DNA of 64,000 bases from Armatimonadota bacterium (GTDB lineage: Bacteria > Armatimonadota > Fimbriimonadia > Fimbriimonadales > Fimbriimonadaceae): the NCBI GenBank assembly GCA_018268375.1, contig JAFDWS010000002.1:124001-188000 (forward strand), given 5' to 3'. Below the pieces are notes generated by a model. That model was not told the DNA's origin, did not search any database, and saw nothing but the letters and a program-made list of their open reading frames with translations. The translations under genes were made by a program, and so were the position numbers. This document shows, in pieces, positions 23,742 through 35,000 of the stretch. Position 1 is the stretch's first letter. Every line of letters starts with the position of its first letter.

Positions 23742-24101
23742 TCAAACCCGAACTCTATCAAGCGATGCCGGCCAATTAGAAGACTGAGGTATCTCAGCGT
23801 CACTTTGTTTTTTAACGTCAAGACCACGCCACAAAGCGTCTTGTTTGTCACTATTGGGGTCAACGACATTGCGGGTCTCATGATGGAACGACTCTAGCCG
23901 TTTTTCCATTGTTTGTTGATATGGGTCTTCGGCAGGGTCGTCGAGTTTTTTCTTCTGGGCGTCCCAGGCATTCAAAAACTCAGCACTTGTATCGTCCTCA
24001 CCTGGGCGGAGTTGTGCAGCTTCGTTCGCGCCCATAGGCCTCCTGGGCTCTGGCACGAAAGGCGTAGGCTCGCCAAATTGGTTCGCGAGTCTGTACCACA
24101 T
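23742..24101 (-). CDS. Small hydrophilic protein (MWYRLA start)
   Basis: 119 residues, ATG at 24101. Begins MWYRLANQFGEPTPFVPEP, then a charged helical centre (FLNAWDAQKKKLDDPAEDPY) and a Ser/Pro end. No known domain. The MWYR start recurs in the pyrophosphatase-like protein at 11063-11491. It sits between the 384-residue gene and the portal gene with gaps of 4 and 23 bases, so it is part of the head operon. Possibly a small virion or assembly protein. Confidence 0.6.
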   Translation of the reverse strand: MWYRLANQFGEPTPFVPEPRRPMGANEAAQLRPGEDDTSAEFLNAWDAQKKKLDDPAEDPYQQTMEKRLESFHHETRNVVDPNSDKQDALWRGLDVKKQSDAEIPQSSNWPASLDRVRV

Positions 24102-24105
24102 GTTT

Positions 24106-25260
24106 TCAGTCCTCCAGTCGAGAGTCCTCTAACAACTCTTCAATGAGCATGTCCAACTCTTGCTCATTTAGCGGGTCGTGCCCGCTTTCCAACATTTGCT
24201 CGAGCGTCTCTTCGTCATGTTCTTCGCCAGTGCGCGCATCGTCCAAAGCTTCTTCGCGCGTTTCTTTTGGCGAACGTGTCAAGTCCACAGCAAGGTCTTG
24301 AATTCTTTTCAAAGTCTCTCCCTTGTGGCCGTTTGTAGTATTCGAAGACTCAAACGTGGCCTCCAGGCTTTCTTTTGGAGCCTTCGGGTAAGCATCTCGT
24401 TTGTCATTCAGCTGACCTTCATAAGACTTTACCGGGTCAGGCATGCCAAGGTCGTTCAACGTCTGACCATTCAAATTGTGTTTGACACGCTCGATGCGGT
24501 CTTCTGACGCCTTGTAATTGTCCGCAGCCTTGCGCAACCAATCGGCATACGCGCAAGTGACAACGCCTTCTCGAGTCACTCTTGAGTCGATGCAGTTGTC
24601 ACGGCACTTGGACAGTTCCATTGGAAGCGCTCGACCAATTTGGTGCGCAGCCTTGGGGCACAATTGATAGCCTTCTCCAAACTGCGTTGACAAGCTGGTG
24701 TAGGCCAAACGAACGTTGCTCTCCGGTACTCGCGAAGCGAACACGTTGCGAAGTCGAAAACTTGCGGTGTCAAAGCTTTCTTCTGTGCCTGCCAACACGT
24801 CCCTTTTCACAGCATCTAACGCCTGTCTTTGCTGGTCAGTACATTCTTTGGCCAATTCCTCCAGACGTGCAACGGCGTACCATTGATGTTCTGCGCTGCC
24901 TCGTGCGTGCTTGACTGCCGCGAACACTTCGCGCAATCCAGCATCTAAATCCTTTTCCTTGGCCGCAGTCAATTTTCGCATCAGGCCTTTGACTTCGTCG
25001 CCCTGTTCTTTGGGAATAATCACAAATTTGCGAATCTTCATAACAGGACTGCTCTCACCTGCCTCACTCAACGCTTGTTCAGTTTCAGGACCAATTGCCT
25101 TTGGCATGTCAAGCTCTTCACTGTTTTTGCCAGTGCCAAGGCTGCCAAGCATGTCTTGAAGGCGTTCCAGCATCGTGCACACGAACTGGTCAATGTTCGC
25201 GGGCGTATGCACCTTTTCTTCGGTGCAGTCGTGCTTAGTTTCATCCTTCTTTTCTTTCAT
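24106..25260 (-). CDS. Hypothetical head-region protein with Cys cluster
   Basis: 384 residues, ATG at 25260. Strongly charged ends; the central part (about 190-270) carries conserved-looking cysteines: LCPKAAHQIGRALPMELSKC, RDNCIDSRVTREGVVTCAYA, DWLRKAADNYK. Four Cys in this spacing could bind zinc or an Fe-S cluster. The C terminus is acidic (EEHDEETLEQMLESGHDPLN then EQELDMLIEELLEDSRLED). Start and stop are spaced 2-4 bases from the neighbours, so it belongs to a tight operon of virion-like genes upstream of the portal. Function unknown. Confidence 0.6.
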   Translation of the reverse strand: MKEKKDETKHDCTEEKVHTPANIDQFVCTMLERLQDMLGSLGTGKNSEELDMPKAIGPETEQALSEAGESSPVMKIRKFVIIPKEQGDEVKGLMRKLTAAKEKDLDAGLREVFAAVKHARGSAEHQWYAVARLEELAKECTDQQRQALDAVKRDVLAGTEESFDTASFRLRNVFASRVPESNVRLAYTSLSTQFGEGYQLCPKAAHQIGRALPMELSKCRDNCIDSRVTREGVVTCAYADWLRKAADNYKASEDRIERVKHNLNGQTLNDLGMPDPVKSYEGQLNDKRDAYPKAPKESLEATFESSNTTNGHKGETLKRIQDLAVDLTRSPKETREEALDDARTGEEHDEETLEQMLESGHDPLNEQELDMLIEELLEDSRLED

Positions 25261-25262
25261 CG

Positions 25263-26180
25263 CTAGTCCTTGCGGGCGTCACGCACCGTGAGAAGACTCG
25301 TAATCTCTTCGTTGTTGAAGCCTCGACGCTCAAGCTCTCCATTGATTTTGGCAATTTGTCCATTCGCTCCCTGCTTGTCTGCAGCTTTGCGTTGGTCACC
25401 CATGGCAGTGTCGGCGCCATATCCCATGAGGGAATGCAGCCATTGCAACCGCGCAAATAGCTCGGCCGTTGACCTTTTCTCCCATTGAGGTTCAGCGTCA
25501 TAAAGGTCTCGTGCCGTGCCAGACTTTCTTTGGCTCTCCACCCAACGCTCGTAGTTGAAACTTGCCTCGAGTTCCTTCTTTCCAGGTTCGTCCTGAGTCT
25601 CTTTTGAATCGTTGTCTGACGGTCCGGCCATTTCAACCTCCTCGTCCACACGAGTTTTTTTCTTGTTGTAGTTACGAACGATGTCGACACAACGGTCAAC
25701 GGTCTGTTCGTCGAATTGCGTGTTTTTGGCCACATGCCGCACAATTGTTGGCTTGGGCACACCATGGTCGAGCAACTTGCCAACCATTCCCATTAGAACC
25801 CTAAAAGGATTAGCCTTCGTTTTCTTCTTTTTCTTGGACGCCGGGCTGGTCTCAGTCTCTAACTTGGCTGCATAACGAGTCCAATTGAAGCAATTAGCAG
25901 CCGATTCTTTTTGCTCTTGCCCCTGGATGTACGCGTTGATTTCTTTGATTACATCAGCCATGTTGCCGTCACCCTCACTGGCCACTTGCCCCGTCGGTCC
26001 GGCCAAGTAACGCAATTGTTCTAACTTGCCATCAAGGAACTGGTCACCGGTCGTCTCTGGCAAATTTGCCAAGGCGACCTGCTTGCCAGCATCGTCGCTT
26101 GTTTGGATTGCTCGTATGTCGCTCTTCAGTTTGTCATAATCGACTAAAGAAGAAGGCGTGTTCAACAGCATTCCGTCCAC
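25263..26180 (-). CDS. Hypothetical virion-region protein
   Basis: 305 residues from a GTG at 26180 (ATG alternative at 26171). N-terminal helical region, a lysine stretch (ASKKKKKTKANPF) followed by a compact helical segment (VLMGMVGKLLDHGVPKPTIV then RHVAKNTQFDEQTVDRCVDI) that could be a small DNA-binding or protein-binding bundle, then an acidic linker and a second helical part (FNYERWVESQRKSGTARDLY). No recognised family. Operon context suggests an internal head or assembly protein. Confidence 0.55.
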   Translation of the reverse strand: MDGMLLNTPSSLVDYDKLKSDIRAIQTSDDAGKQVALANLPETTGDQFLDGKLEQLRYLAGPTGQVASEGDGNMADVIKEINAYIQGQEQKESAANCFNWTRYAAKLETETSPASKKKKKTKANPFRVLMGMVGKLLDHGVPKPTIVRHVAKNTQFDEQTVDRCVDIVRNYNKKKTRVDEEVEMAGPSDNDSKETQDEPGKKELEASFNYERWVESQRKSGTARDLYDAEPQWEKRSTAELFARLQWLHSLMGYGADTAMGDQRKAADKQGANGQIAKINGELERRGFNNEEITSLLTVRDARKD

Positions 26181-26183
26181 GTG

Positions 26184-27068
26184 TCATTTGCCTCGGAAAA
26201 AGTCTCCCAACCAAGACATAGTGTGTTCTTGCTGCAAGGTGCGAGCTGACAGGTTCAAGTCGTCTTCCCAGCGCGACCGTTGTGCCGGCGTTTCGTGCTC
26301 AATGCCGCGAATTTCGGCTTTGCGTCGCATGCGTGCCTCTACTTCTTCTTGGCGCATCATGTCGCGTCGCGCTGCTTCTGTGGGGTCGACCATGCCAAAC
26401 CGGCCTGCGACCTCTCTTTCATTGGCCACTCGAGTAAACCCACCATTGACTGCGTCGAAGTTAGACCAACGGTCTAATACGCGTTTGTGCTCCCTTCGCA
26501 CGCGGCCTTGCTGCCCGGCTTGCCATTTATTACCAACGGCTTGTTGCTTCTCGCGCAGCTGTTTTTCGGCGAACCGGCGGTCGTCTCGTTCACGAATAGT
26601 TTCAGTCAACTCGGCCATAGTGGGGTCAAAGAAAGAATTGCCTGCCCGAGTTCCCGCATCGACCATGCGTTGGGCGTCCAATTGGGTCACGAACAATTCT
26701 TGATTGCTTGACAAATTGTCCATTGGACGGTATGTCGTTTCGTATTGCTGGCCACTGTCAATCCTTCTTACAGCCCGATGGCTCAAATCTTCTGCGGTCG
26801 CAGCATCTTGCGCCACCCTGTTCATTCTGGGGTTGCGGTATGTGTCTGCAGCGCGTTGGGTCTCCCACTCACGGGTCGGTTCTGGCCGTTCTGGCCGACC
26901 GTACACCATGTCGTCGTGCGCCATGCGCTGACGATTAGCGTCGGCCCTCTGTTTGAGGCCGGCGTACGGGTCTTGCTCGATTGGTTCGGTGCCATTGGCC
27001 GCGAACCGCTTAAGCAGGTACTCGGGAGCCTGAGTTTGCTCCGCTACTTTTTGAAACGCCCTTTTCAT
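26184..27068 (-). CDS. Hypothetical Arg/Gln-rich helical protein
   Basis: 294 residues, ATG at 27068, which overlaps the stop of the next gene upstream by one base. Rich in Arg, Gln, Glu and Ala with long helical stretches (ELTETIRERDDRRFAEKQLR, EAARRDMMRQEEVEARMRRK) and ending TLQQEHTMSWLGDFFRGK, an amphipathic tail. No catalytic motif. Composition resembles scaffold-like or internal virion proteins. Function unknown. Confidence 0.55.
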   Translation of the reverse strand: MKRAFQKVAEQTQAPEYLLKRFAANGTEPIEQDPYAGLKQRADANRQRMAHDDMVYGRPERPEPTREWETQRAADTYRNPRMNRVAQDAATAEDLSHRAVRRIDSGQQYETTYRPMDNLSSNQELFVTQLDAQRMVDAGTRAGNSFFDPTMAELTETIRERDDRRFAEKQLREKQQAVGNKWQAGQQGRVRREHKRVLDRWSNFDAVNGGFTRVANEREVAGRFGMVDPTEAARRDMMRQEEVEARMRRKAEIRGIEHETPAQRSRWEDDLNLSARTLQQEHTMSWLGDFFRGK

Positions 27069-27307
27069 TATTTCTTTCCTTTGTCTAAGTCAGACAGGCA
27101 AATTCCAGTCCCCATGACAATCGTCGGCTGTGCCGAGCCATCGGCGCTGCAACCATTGCCGCCTTCTGGCGCACTGGTCACGGGTCGCAATAGTTTTGAT
27201 GCGTCCGCTGAGACCTGGGCGTTTCCTTCCAGTTGCTTGCGCATCGCGGCGACCAAACCACTCATATCACCTGAGTCGGTCCTGTGTACTCTTCTGATTT
27301 CTGACAT
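27068..27307 (-). CDS. Small hypothetical protein (79 aa)
   Basis: ATG at 27307 (MSEIRRVHRTDSGDMSGLVA) is preferred to an upstream in-frame start at 27376, because the longer form would begin inside the previous gene's stop region. The product has a short helix (MRKQLEGNAQVSADASKLLR), and a Gly/Ser-rich centre with two Cys. Its stop overlaps the next ATG. No domain recognised; it is a linker gene in the virion operon. Confidence 0.5.
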   Translation of the reverse strand: MSEIRRVHRTDSGDMSGLVAAMRKQLEGNAQVSADASKLLRPVTSAPEGGNGCSADGSAQPTIVMGTGICLSDLDKGKK

Positions 27308-27372
27308 TGTTCGTCCTTTGTTGGTTGTTGGGACACTGTTGGCAGAACAGTGTCCCAGGCATCCGAAGTTCA

Positions 27373-28647
27373 TCAAGCGTGATAGTTTTCGACCATCTTC
27401 TCGACGTAGTCACGCGGGTATCCGAGTTCTTCGACCCAGAACTTGAGGATTCGCTCGCGGTCGGACGATTCCAAGTTGGCTTCGCGAATCATAGAAGCGA
27501 CCCGCTCAGCTTTTTCTTTGTACGAACCTTCGCCTTCGGCGACACGTCGCACATCGTCTTCTGTCACGCCGGCCGTTTTGACACCCAAAAAGTGTTGGAT
27601 GTAGGGCTCGGGGAATCCAAGCTCTCGCGCCTTGCTGGCGAAAGCCGATTTCTGGTTGTTGTTGAGCTCGGTCGGCTTGACGAAGTCGACCCCTTGGCTT
27701 TTCTTTTCGGTCTTCACAGTAGCTTGTACCTCTTGGGTCTTTTCTTGCTTCGCAGCTTGTCGGCGCTTGGTCTTGGCTTCGCGCGTCAGTTGCTCCAGCG
27801 TGTTGTTGGCGACAGCCTGGCTGATGACGCGGCGGCGCTCTGCTCGCGCTGCCAACGTTGCACGTACCAAATCTTCGTCACCGGCTTTTCGTGCGGCTTC
27901 CAACGCTTCGGACGAAAGCTGCTCAGGGCTGGTAAAGACAATTTTCCGAGCCTTTCGCTCATTGCCTTTGGCCTCAGCGGCATCTGCGCCGTCCTCATCG
28001 GAGTCTTCGCTTTTGTCGTCCTTGGTTTCTTTGCCCTGTTCGGGGTCAGAACCCCCCTTGTCCTTCTTGGTGAATTTGAACTTCTCCAAGGCAGTCGGGA
28101 GCTTGCGCTTGGCAGTCTTGGTCGACGCCATTGCGCTCATTGGGTTTTCAGCTTCAATGCCTGACAATTCGGAGTCGCTAGGACCCGCACTGTCAAAGTC
28201 ACTGAAGGGAGTTTTGGTGTCAGTCATGGCCATGTCGCTGCCGCCCATTTCATGTAGCGCACTTTCGACGTCCATGGGACTCATGCCCATGGCTTCGGCC
28301 ACTTCCTTCGAGTGCTCGAGTCCCCAATCGACCATGTCTGGCTCGAGAACGCCGCCACCGTTGATGGCTTCTGCCACCATGTCGATGTTGCCAGAGTCGT
28401 CAGAGACACCATTGGTGTCGTCTTCAAGTCCGACAACTGAGTCCATTGAATCCATGTCGTCCAAGACTTGGGCCACTTTGGGGTTGAATATGCCGGACAC
28501 CATGCCGAACGGGTTCAGAGTCGCACCAGCGTTTGCGGCCTTGCGTACCGCAATCATGCCACTGCGCACCTGGTTCCAGTCAATACGGTTGAGTTCCCTC
28601 TCACTGTATTGGCCGGTGTCTTTGTTGATAAAGATGCGGTCTGCCAT
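27373..28647 (-). CDS. Hypothetical acidic/helical virion-region protein with C-terminal repeat
   Basis: 424 residues, ATG at 28647. The N-terminal third is acidic and Met/Asp/Ser-rich; residues about 190-240 are highly charged (GKETKDDKSEDSDEDGADAA), followed by Lys/Arg/Ala helices. The C terminus contains two related units, ARELGFPEPYIQHFL and VEELGYPRDYVEKMV, separated by about 55 residues, suggesting a duplicated small helical (SAP- or UBA-like) module. Asp/Glu/Lys richness resembles phage scaffolds. It has no recognised enzyme motif. It lies after the DUF192 gene in the same operon. Confidence 0.6.
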   Translation of the reverse strand: MADRIFINKDTGQYSERELNRIDWNQVRSGMIAVRKAANAGATLNPFGMVSGIFNPKVAQVLDDMDSMDSVVGLEDDTNGVSDDSGNIDMVAEAINGGGVLEPDMVDWGLEHSKEVAEAMGMSPMDVESALHEMGGSDMAMTDTKTPFSDFDSAGPSDSELSGIEAENPMSAMASTKTAKRKLPTALEKFKFTKKDKGGSDPEQGKETKDDKSEDSDEDGADAAEAKGNERKARKIVFTSPEQLSSEALEAARKAGDEDLVRATLAARAERRRVISQAVANNTLEQLTREAKTKRRQAAKQEKTQEVQATVKTEKKSQGVDFVKPTELNNNQKSAFASKARELGFPEPYIQHFLGVKTAGVTEDDVRRVAEGEGSYKEKAERVASMIREANLESSDRERILKFWVEELGYPRDYVEKMVENYHA

Positions 28648-28675
28648 TTGTTTTCGTATCCTCCAGGGATGCCTA

Positions 28676-29074
28676 TTAAGCTTGCTTATGCCCTCGTCGC
28701 TCGCTCACCTGCGAGTTCGAACGCACAACTGTCATGCCTGAGCCCTCGTAAACGAGATAATCGCCCGTGGCGAGGCTCAAGCGGTCGAACGTGCCTCGTG
28801 ACGCTTCTACAACGAAGCGCGCGGGACTGCCAGGTCGGACAGACATTTCAGACTGTGCTTCCATCGACCTGAAGTCGACGACCTTGCCGTTCTCGTCGAG
28901 GAACGCAAGGTCCAACGGGAACCCTACGTTCTTGTTCCAAAATGCATGTCTCTCACTTCGGGGAAAGACAAAGAGCACGACTTCTTCAGAACCCAGGGGA
29001 GACGCATGCATCAACCCCTGTGCCCTTTTAGTGTCATTGTCTGCTACAAAGCGGACAGCTAGGCGGTTCGTCAC
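28676..29074 (-). CDS. DUF192 family protein
   Basis: 132 residues, GTG at 29074 overlapping the stop of the giant gene (GTGA). It matches DUF192: RAQGLMHASPLGSEEVVLFV, FPRSERHAFWNKNVGFPLDL, AFLDENGKVVDF, then ARFVVEASRGTF and GDYL near the end. In cellular proteins a signal peptide usually precedes this domain; none is present here, so this copy is cytoplasmic or virion-borne. The biochemical role of the family is unknown. Similar genes occur in large phages. The coupling to the 2390-residue gene suggests the two products act together. Confidence 0.75.
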   Translation of the reverse strand: MTNRLAVRFVADNDTKRAQGLMHASPLGSEEVVLFVFPRSERHAFWNKNVGFPLDLAFLDENGKVVDFRSMEAQSEMSVRPGSPARFVVEASRGTFDRLSLATGDYLVYEGSGMTVVRSNSQVSERRGHKQA

Positions 29075-32000
29075 GATGTGACTCCTAGCGCAAGCGCCAA
29101 ACGGTCTATGCTGTCGGCCTCACCGTACCGGCCTGCACTGTCCAACAACTCTGCAATCCGGACTAGTTTGTTAAGTGCGATAGCGTGCACAGGCTCAGGT
29201 GCCGGAACCGCAGTGTCCACAGGCGAGCCAGCGTCGGTCATACCTGCGTCGGGTGCCTCTACTGTCGGTCGTCGTTTCTTGTTCGCAAAGTACGGCATTA
29301 CCTGCTGGTACAACGGATGAGCAGTATCCAGGTTCAAAGTCCCAATCATGCCATGAGAGTACGCACCATTGGACAACCGTCGCCCTTGGAGGTCAACGTC
29401 AGGATATTGCCCCGCACCATGAAGTGCCTGCACTTGGGCGATTTGCCCTTGGTGCACTGCTTTGTTGTAGCTCATTGGCGCGCCTGTGTTGTGCGCGTCT
29501 TTCAGGTTTTTGATGCGTTCTTTGGTCTGGCCTCGAAGCTCATCGTAAATGCCTTGTTTCAATTCAGGGTCTGCAAATACCGTGGGTGACAAGAACTCGA
29601 CGTTGCGAGTGCCATAGCCCAGTGCTGTTTCTTCGTTCTTGTTGGCTTTCTTCAAAGCTTCAGTGCGGTACTTAGCATAATCTTCGTCGCTCTCTCCTTC
29701 TTGTTGTGCGCGCACATGCGACTTGAGCGCTGTCTGAACAACGGGGAAAAGGCTTTCGCCAGTGGCCATGTCGTTAATGGTTCTGGCAACGGCGGTGTCG
29801 ATGCTTTCCTCTGGAATTCGCGACAACATAGGCCGCACATATTCTTGGTCGAATTGTGCCAGTTGTCCATCCTCTGCAGCCTCCCTGCGTGCATTAACCA
29901 TCTCTGTGGCGCGTTCTTCGATAGCCGTGTACACTGGCTGTGCAGCGACGTGCAATTGGCGAACAAGCGACCCAAGCGGAGTAGAAATTTCCCCACTGGC
30001 CCCTAACCCTTCGCCAATGACTTTCTTCAACAGACCTTCGGCAATCCTCAGCACTTGGTCTACCTGGGTGTTGTTGGCACCTTCAGGCGACAAGTCGCCC
30101 AAAGTTTGTGGCTGAATCTGTGATTGCAGCAAGTGTGAGTAGTCGTCTAAGCGGTCGAGAACGTAATCCCACAAATCGCTTGTTGACAGTTTCTCGCCTC
30201 CAGCTTTGCCCAACCGTCTTTGCATCGCTGACATAGGATTCAGTGACCAGTCTCCGGGTCGTTCGGTGTGCACTAGTGAGGCAACTATTTCTGACGTGAC
30301 AGTGCTCGCAATATAGGCAGCAATGCGCTTGGGTTCAAACTGCCAATGTTGTTCCTGGTCGATGAACGTCTGATGTGCCGGGTCTAGCTGAATAAGCTCC
30401 GACATAAGTCGTCCGTTCGCCAACTGGAGAGTCAACGATTGTTTAGCGGCAGTAAAATCGCGCGGGTCAGTACCCTTGTACTCACCGTCTTTGCCACTGT
30501 ACTCCTTGCGAAGCTGTTCGATGAGCCCTGGGTTGCTTTCTGCATGCTCGACCGCGGAGATGGCATAGTCAATTTTTCCTTGCTCCATCTCGTCCAGCTG
30601 CCCATAGTTCATTGATTGTCTAATCTGTTCTGCGTCAGACTTGACACCGGCAATAGCTTGTGACAGGAGTGCGTTCCAATTAGCTCGCATCTCAGGTGTG
30701 GCATTTGCTGCTTTGGCGACATACTTGGCCAACAGGCTATATGCCATGGCCAGCGGAGACGCCGTGGCCAAAACGACATTGTTGTCGGGATTCCCCCACA
30801 AAATGATGCCCGGGCCAGTGTACTTGCGCTCAAGTCGTGACAATGCCTCGTCTATGGTGCTGAACCCAGAGGCCGCAAATGGAGACGTAGCGTCATCGGG
30901 TGCCTCGATGGTCGACAACCAATCGTTCACAAACCACGCCAAATCTTTGCCTTGGGTGAACTCTTGTTGGTACTTGACCTTGCTGTTGGGTTCTCCGTGT
31001 GGGTCGTATACTGGCACACGGTGTCGACCGGCAAGCTTGTCCAATTTGGACATTTCCACCGCGTAGGTGATTCCCGACCGCGCGAGGAAGCGATAGAGTT
31101 CGTCCGAGCTTACGCCTTGGAGGTTTCCTTCTAGGATTTTCTCAACTTCCTTGGGGTCGTCGGCCTGCAGACCTGCACCTGCCAAAGACGGCGCAGCGTT
31201 CACGGGACTTTCAAACAGCCGGTTGTTCGCAAGGATTTTGCCCACAGTCGGGCGCGAAGTCTCGTCGCGGTCTTCTTGACTGAGTTGTGACTCATGCCGC
31301 GCCATTTCTTTACTGAGTTGCACTCCGTAACTTCCGGCCTCGCCTCGAGCGATGTTCTCTTTGTCCAAGAATATCGTGCGAGTAATGAAGTTCCAGACTT
31401 CCCTGGCCGACATGTCGTACTGGGCCGCCAACTCGATGACCTTACGGTCATAGTCCATTGGATTAGTGTCCTCAGGAATGTCATTGGTAGCGAGCTCGGT
31501 AAAAGCGTTGCCATAGTAGACCATTTTCGCAAGATGGTCAAAAACCTTATAGGCGTCAATCATGTGAAGAATGTTTTCATCACGTTGGATTTCAGCCTGA
31601 AGCTTTTTGGCCTCACGCGGGTTTCTCTCACTGATGTCGGTCAGCCTTTGTCGACTGCGGGCGATAGATTGCTTTGATTCTTGCGCCATGCGGAAGACAA
31701 AGTCGTACATTTGTTGCGCTCGTGCCGCGCGCGTAACTCCGCCGCGGTCGTCCATGAACAAGTCACGGTTCAGGTTTTGCCTGAATTGCCCCAACAATGT
31801 GTTGCTTTGGCCACCACCAAGAATGTTCTTCGTGTTTTCTGCGATTGCGCTTTGCGCATCGCTGGTTAAAAACTCTTCGTCGTTGTAAAGCGGCGTGTCC
31901 AGGTACTCAGCGCTGTATTCTTCCGGGGTGTCCCCAACCAGGTCGCGCTCGCGTCCTTCGTCGTCAGTCACCACCAAAGGCTCGGTACTTTCTTGGGCCA

Positions 32001-35000
32001 CAGACCTCTTTGGATACACCTCTCCACGAGCACGTTTGTCCAGCTGACTATTGGCCTCGTGGGCCAATGCCCGGTTCGCTTTGCCAAAAATGCCTACTTG
32101 TGAGTCTGTCTGCTCGCGCAGCAGTTCTGCGTTGAGCGCATGCATCATCGGTTCGTCGACGACCGCATCTGCCTGCGCATTGTCAATCGGCATGCACGGA
32201 GTGTCTTTGTCAACTTCAAAGGGGTTCGACGCGCGCAAGGACGAACGCAGTTTTGACATTTCGGCCAAGGCTTCGGGTGTCGTGGGTCGTGCCGCCTCCA
32301 GTGCTGCCAACTTGGCTTTTTCCAACCATTGTGGCGAGTTGGGGTCGACACCAGGAGACTCCATGACCAAATCCCACACGTCCTTTTGAGGCGTGCGTTC
32401 GGTTTGGATGGCTTGACGCTGCAGCAACATAGTCATAGCAGTCACCAAGTTCAGCCCTTCCATTTCTCTTTCGGTGGCATGAACTACGTCAGGGAACAGT
32501 TTTTCCCGTTTCTCGACTACTGCTTGCGTTTGTGCAAGGTGTTGAGCTTGTTGGACCAGTTCTGGTGGGAAAATGGTTTCGTCGTTCAACCAACTGCGGT
32601 GAGAGGCCAGGAGCCGGTGCAGTGGCATCGCTCGCCACTGTTCGACTGCACTGCGCGCCCCTTTCTTGAACCGTGGATTCACTCTCTGAATCCGTTTTTC
32701 TGCCGGCTTCAGGGTTTTTTCCATCAACTTGACAGCTTCGTCACCCAGAATGTGCTCAAGGTCTTCGCCTTCAAGGTCGCGTTCCGGTTTTTGCATGAGG
32801 TGCGACAAAGCCTGTGCGGCCAAATCGTTCCCGGCCTCGCTGTCCAAGTCTGGTTTCATGAACCGCTTGTTGGCGCCGCTCATCAACATGTGCCAAAACT
32901 TGTTGTTGGGTAGTCCAGGCGTGTTAGGCCCCTTGTCGTAGTTGCTCATCAGAGCTGCCTTCACCAGGGGCTTGACATACCCTTCTTGCTGAGGGGCACC
33001 ACCAGTCAACAACATGTATTCGGATACCAGCTGGCGAGCGTCTTCTTCATCCAGTCGACCGTGCATGGCCGCTTCTTTGAGCTGTGCCATGTCACCATAG
33101 AGAGACTCCATGGCCTCGGCAGTGTAAGGGTGTCCGGAATCCAACACTGTGCGCAACAAGTTGGGAATCCAGACATTGCCAATTTTCCATTGCTCGCTGG
33201 CATCTGCGCCGGCACTAGACAACCGCTTGACGGCCGCTGCCGCCATTTTGTCGTCCATCACTTTTTGTCTGGCGACGTTCCATGCAGCTTTTTGCGGAAA
33301 ACCAGACTCGAGCAACCCTTGATAAACAGTGTTGATTTTGTCGTTGTCCGAAGGATAGACTTGGACTTGTCCACCCTTAAGTTCGTGTCCGCCTGGATTT
33401 TGCGCATTGGCATATTGGACCAACAACTGCAGTCCTTGTTCGTCCAGTTTGTCAGCCGGCAGCGCCACACGTTCTCCTCCAAGTGCTTTGACAGTTGTCA
33501 CTGAACCTTGAATGCGGTCGTTTTCTGTCAAATGACGGTATGTGCCATCTGGTCCCAAAAACACCTTGTAGTCAGCCAATAAGTCTTCTGGTCTTAAGGA
33601 CTCAAATGTCTGCTGATTGACCATTTTTTTGCCGATAGTGGCATTACCCTCTTCGTCAAAAACAACAGGACTAGCCCCCTCCAGCCAGTACAGTTTGCCG
33701 GCAGTTCGAAGTACTCCGTGCTTCAAGAGTTGGTCATCAGAAGCGTGCATCAACCGCTCGACGGCGATAGGCATGGGTGCGCCAGCAGGCAGCTCAACAG
33801 GCAATGCAGACGGCAGCGGCACCTGCGTGCCGTCCGGCATCGTGTAGGTCACCCTGCGCTCGGTGTCCAAAACTGCCCCAGCTTGGTTCTTCAACTCATT
33901 GGCGTAGTTTTCCAAGTTAAAGGCAAATTCTGCTCTTTCTTCTTCGCTAAACCGTTGTGAAGTCAATGCATGTGGCCACCGGCCTGGTTTGCCCTTCGCA
34001 TGTTCTTCAGCCTTTTTCGCCCGTTCATTGGCAAGGTTGGCCGCCTTTTCGGCGCGTTCTTGCATTTGCTGGCGCTTTTGCCTCAAAAGACCGTCCGCCC
34101 ACAGAGAAAACAGGACGTCGTCCTCGTCTTCAAAGGGCTGTCGACCAGCAATTTGTTCAGCCAAGTTCACGTCATGTGCGCTGAACAGGTTTTGTCGCAA
34201 GACTTCGTTGCGCAATTTTTCGGCCGATTCAGAATTTGGCACGTACTTGTGCAGTTTCACAAATTCTGTGTCGTCTTCGTTGTCTCCCTTGACTTCGAAA
34301 GTGTATGGCCCCTCAACGCTGACGTGTTCGGGTGAGGTGAGGTACGAAGCACCTTGGGTGTATTTTTTCACACGCAACCGTTGTTGGTTGCGCAAATATG
34401 CCACGGCGGCCTGGCCCCAGCTTGCTGTAACCCCTTGGTCGGCCAAAGCAGCTTGTAATTGACTGATGGCGTCTTTTTCCTCAGACGAAAAGACATGGTC
34501 TTTCAGCCAATGAGATTCCACAAACCCCAAAGCATTTTTAGCTTCGTCTGTCCAGCCTTCTTCCCTTCTTGGCATAGGCACCTTGTAATCAGTGCCGCCA
34601 ACGTTTACATCGACTGTTTTGACGTGGCGTTGGTTGTGGAGTGTCTTGGCGCTATTGTTGAGAGCGTTGTCAGCATTGCGTTCAAAAGCTTTGCGCAAAG
34701 CGTACAGCTTTCGGTCTGCCTCAGGCAAATTTTGTAGTCCACCGGCCGACTCGTAAGTGGCCAGTGTTTTGCCTTTGTCAGTCAAACTGGTGTCAGAACT
34801 GAGCGCATATGGGCTTTCGTGCTTGCCACCCGGCTGACCGTGGTCTCCCGTGACCGCATGACCGACATAAGGATGCTTGAGGATGAATTGTCGCAGTGAA
34901 CTAGGATACTGAGACGCCATTAACTCGACGAGCTTCAGTCCAAGATGATTTGCTTTTTGCTTAAGTGCCTCTAGCTCGGGGTTTTCTCGTCGCTCAGCGG

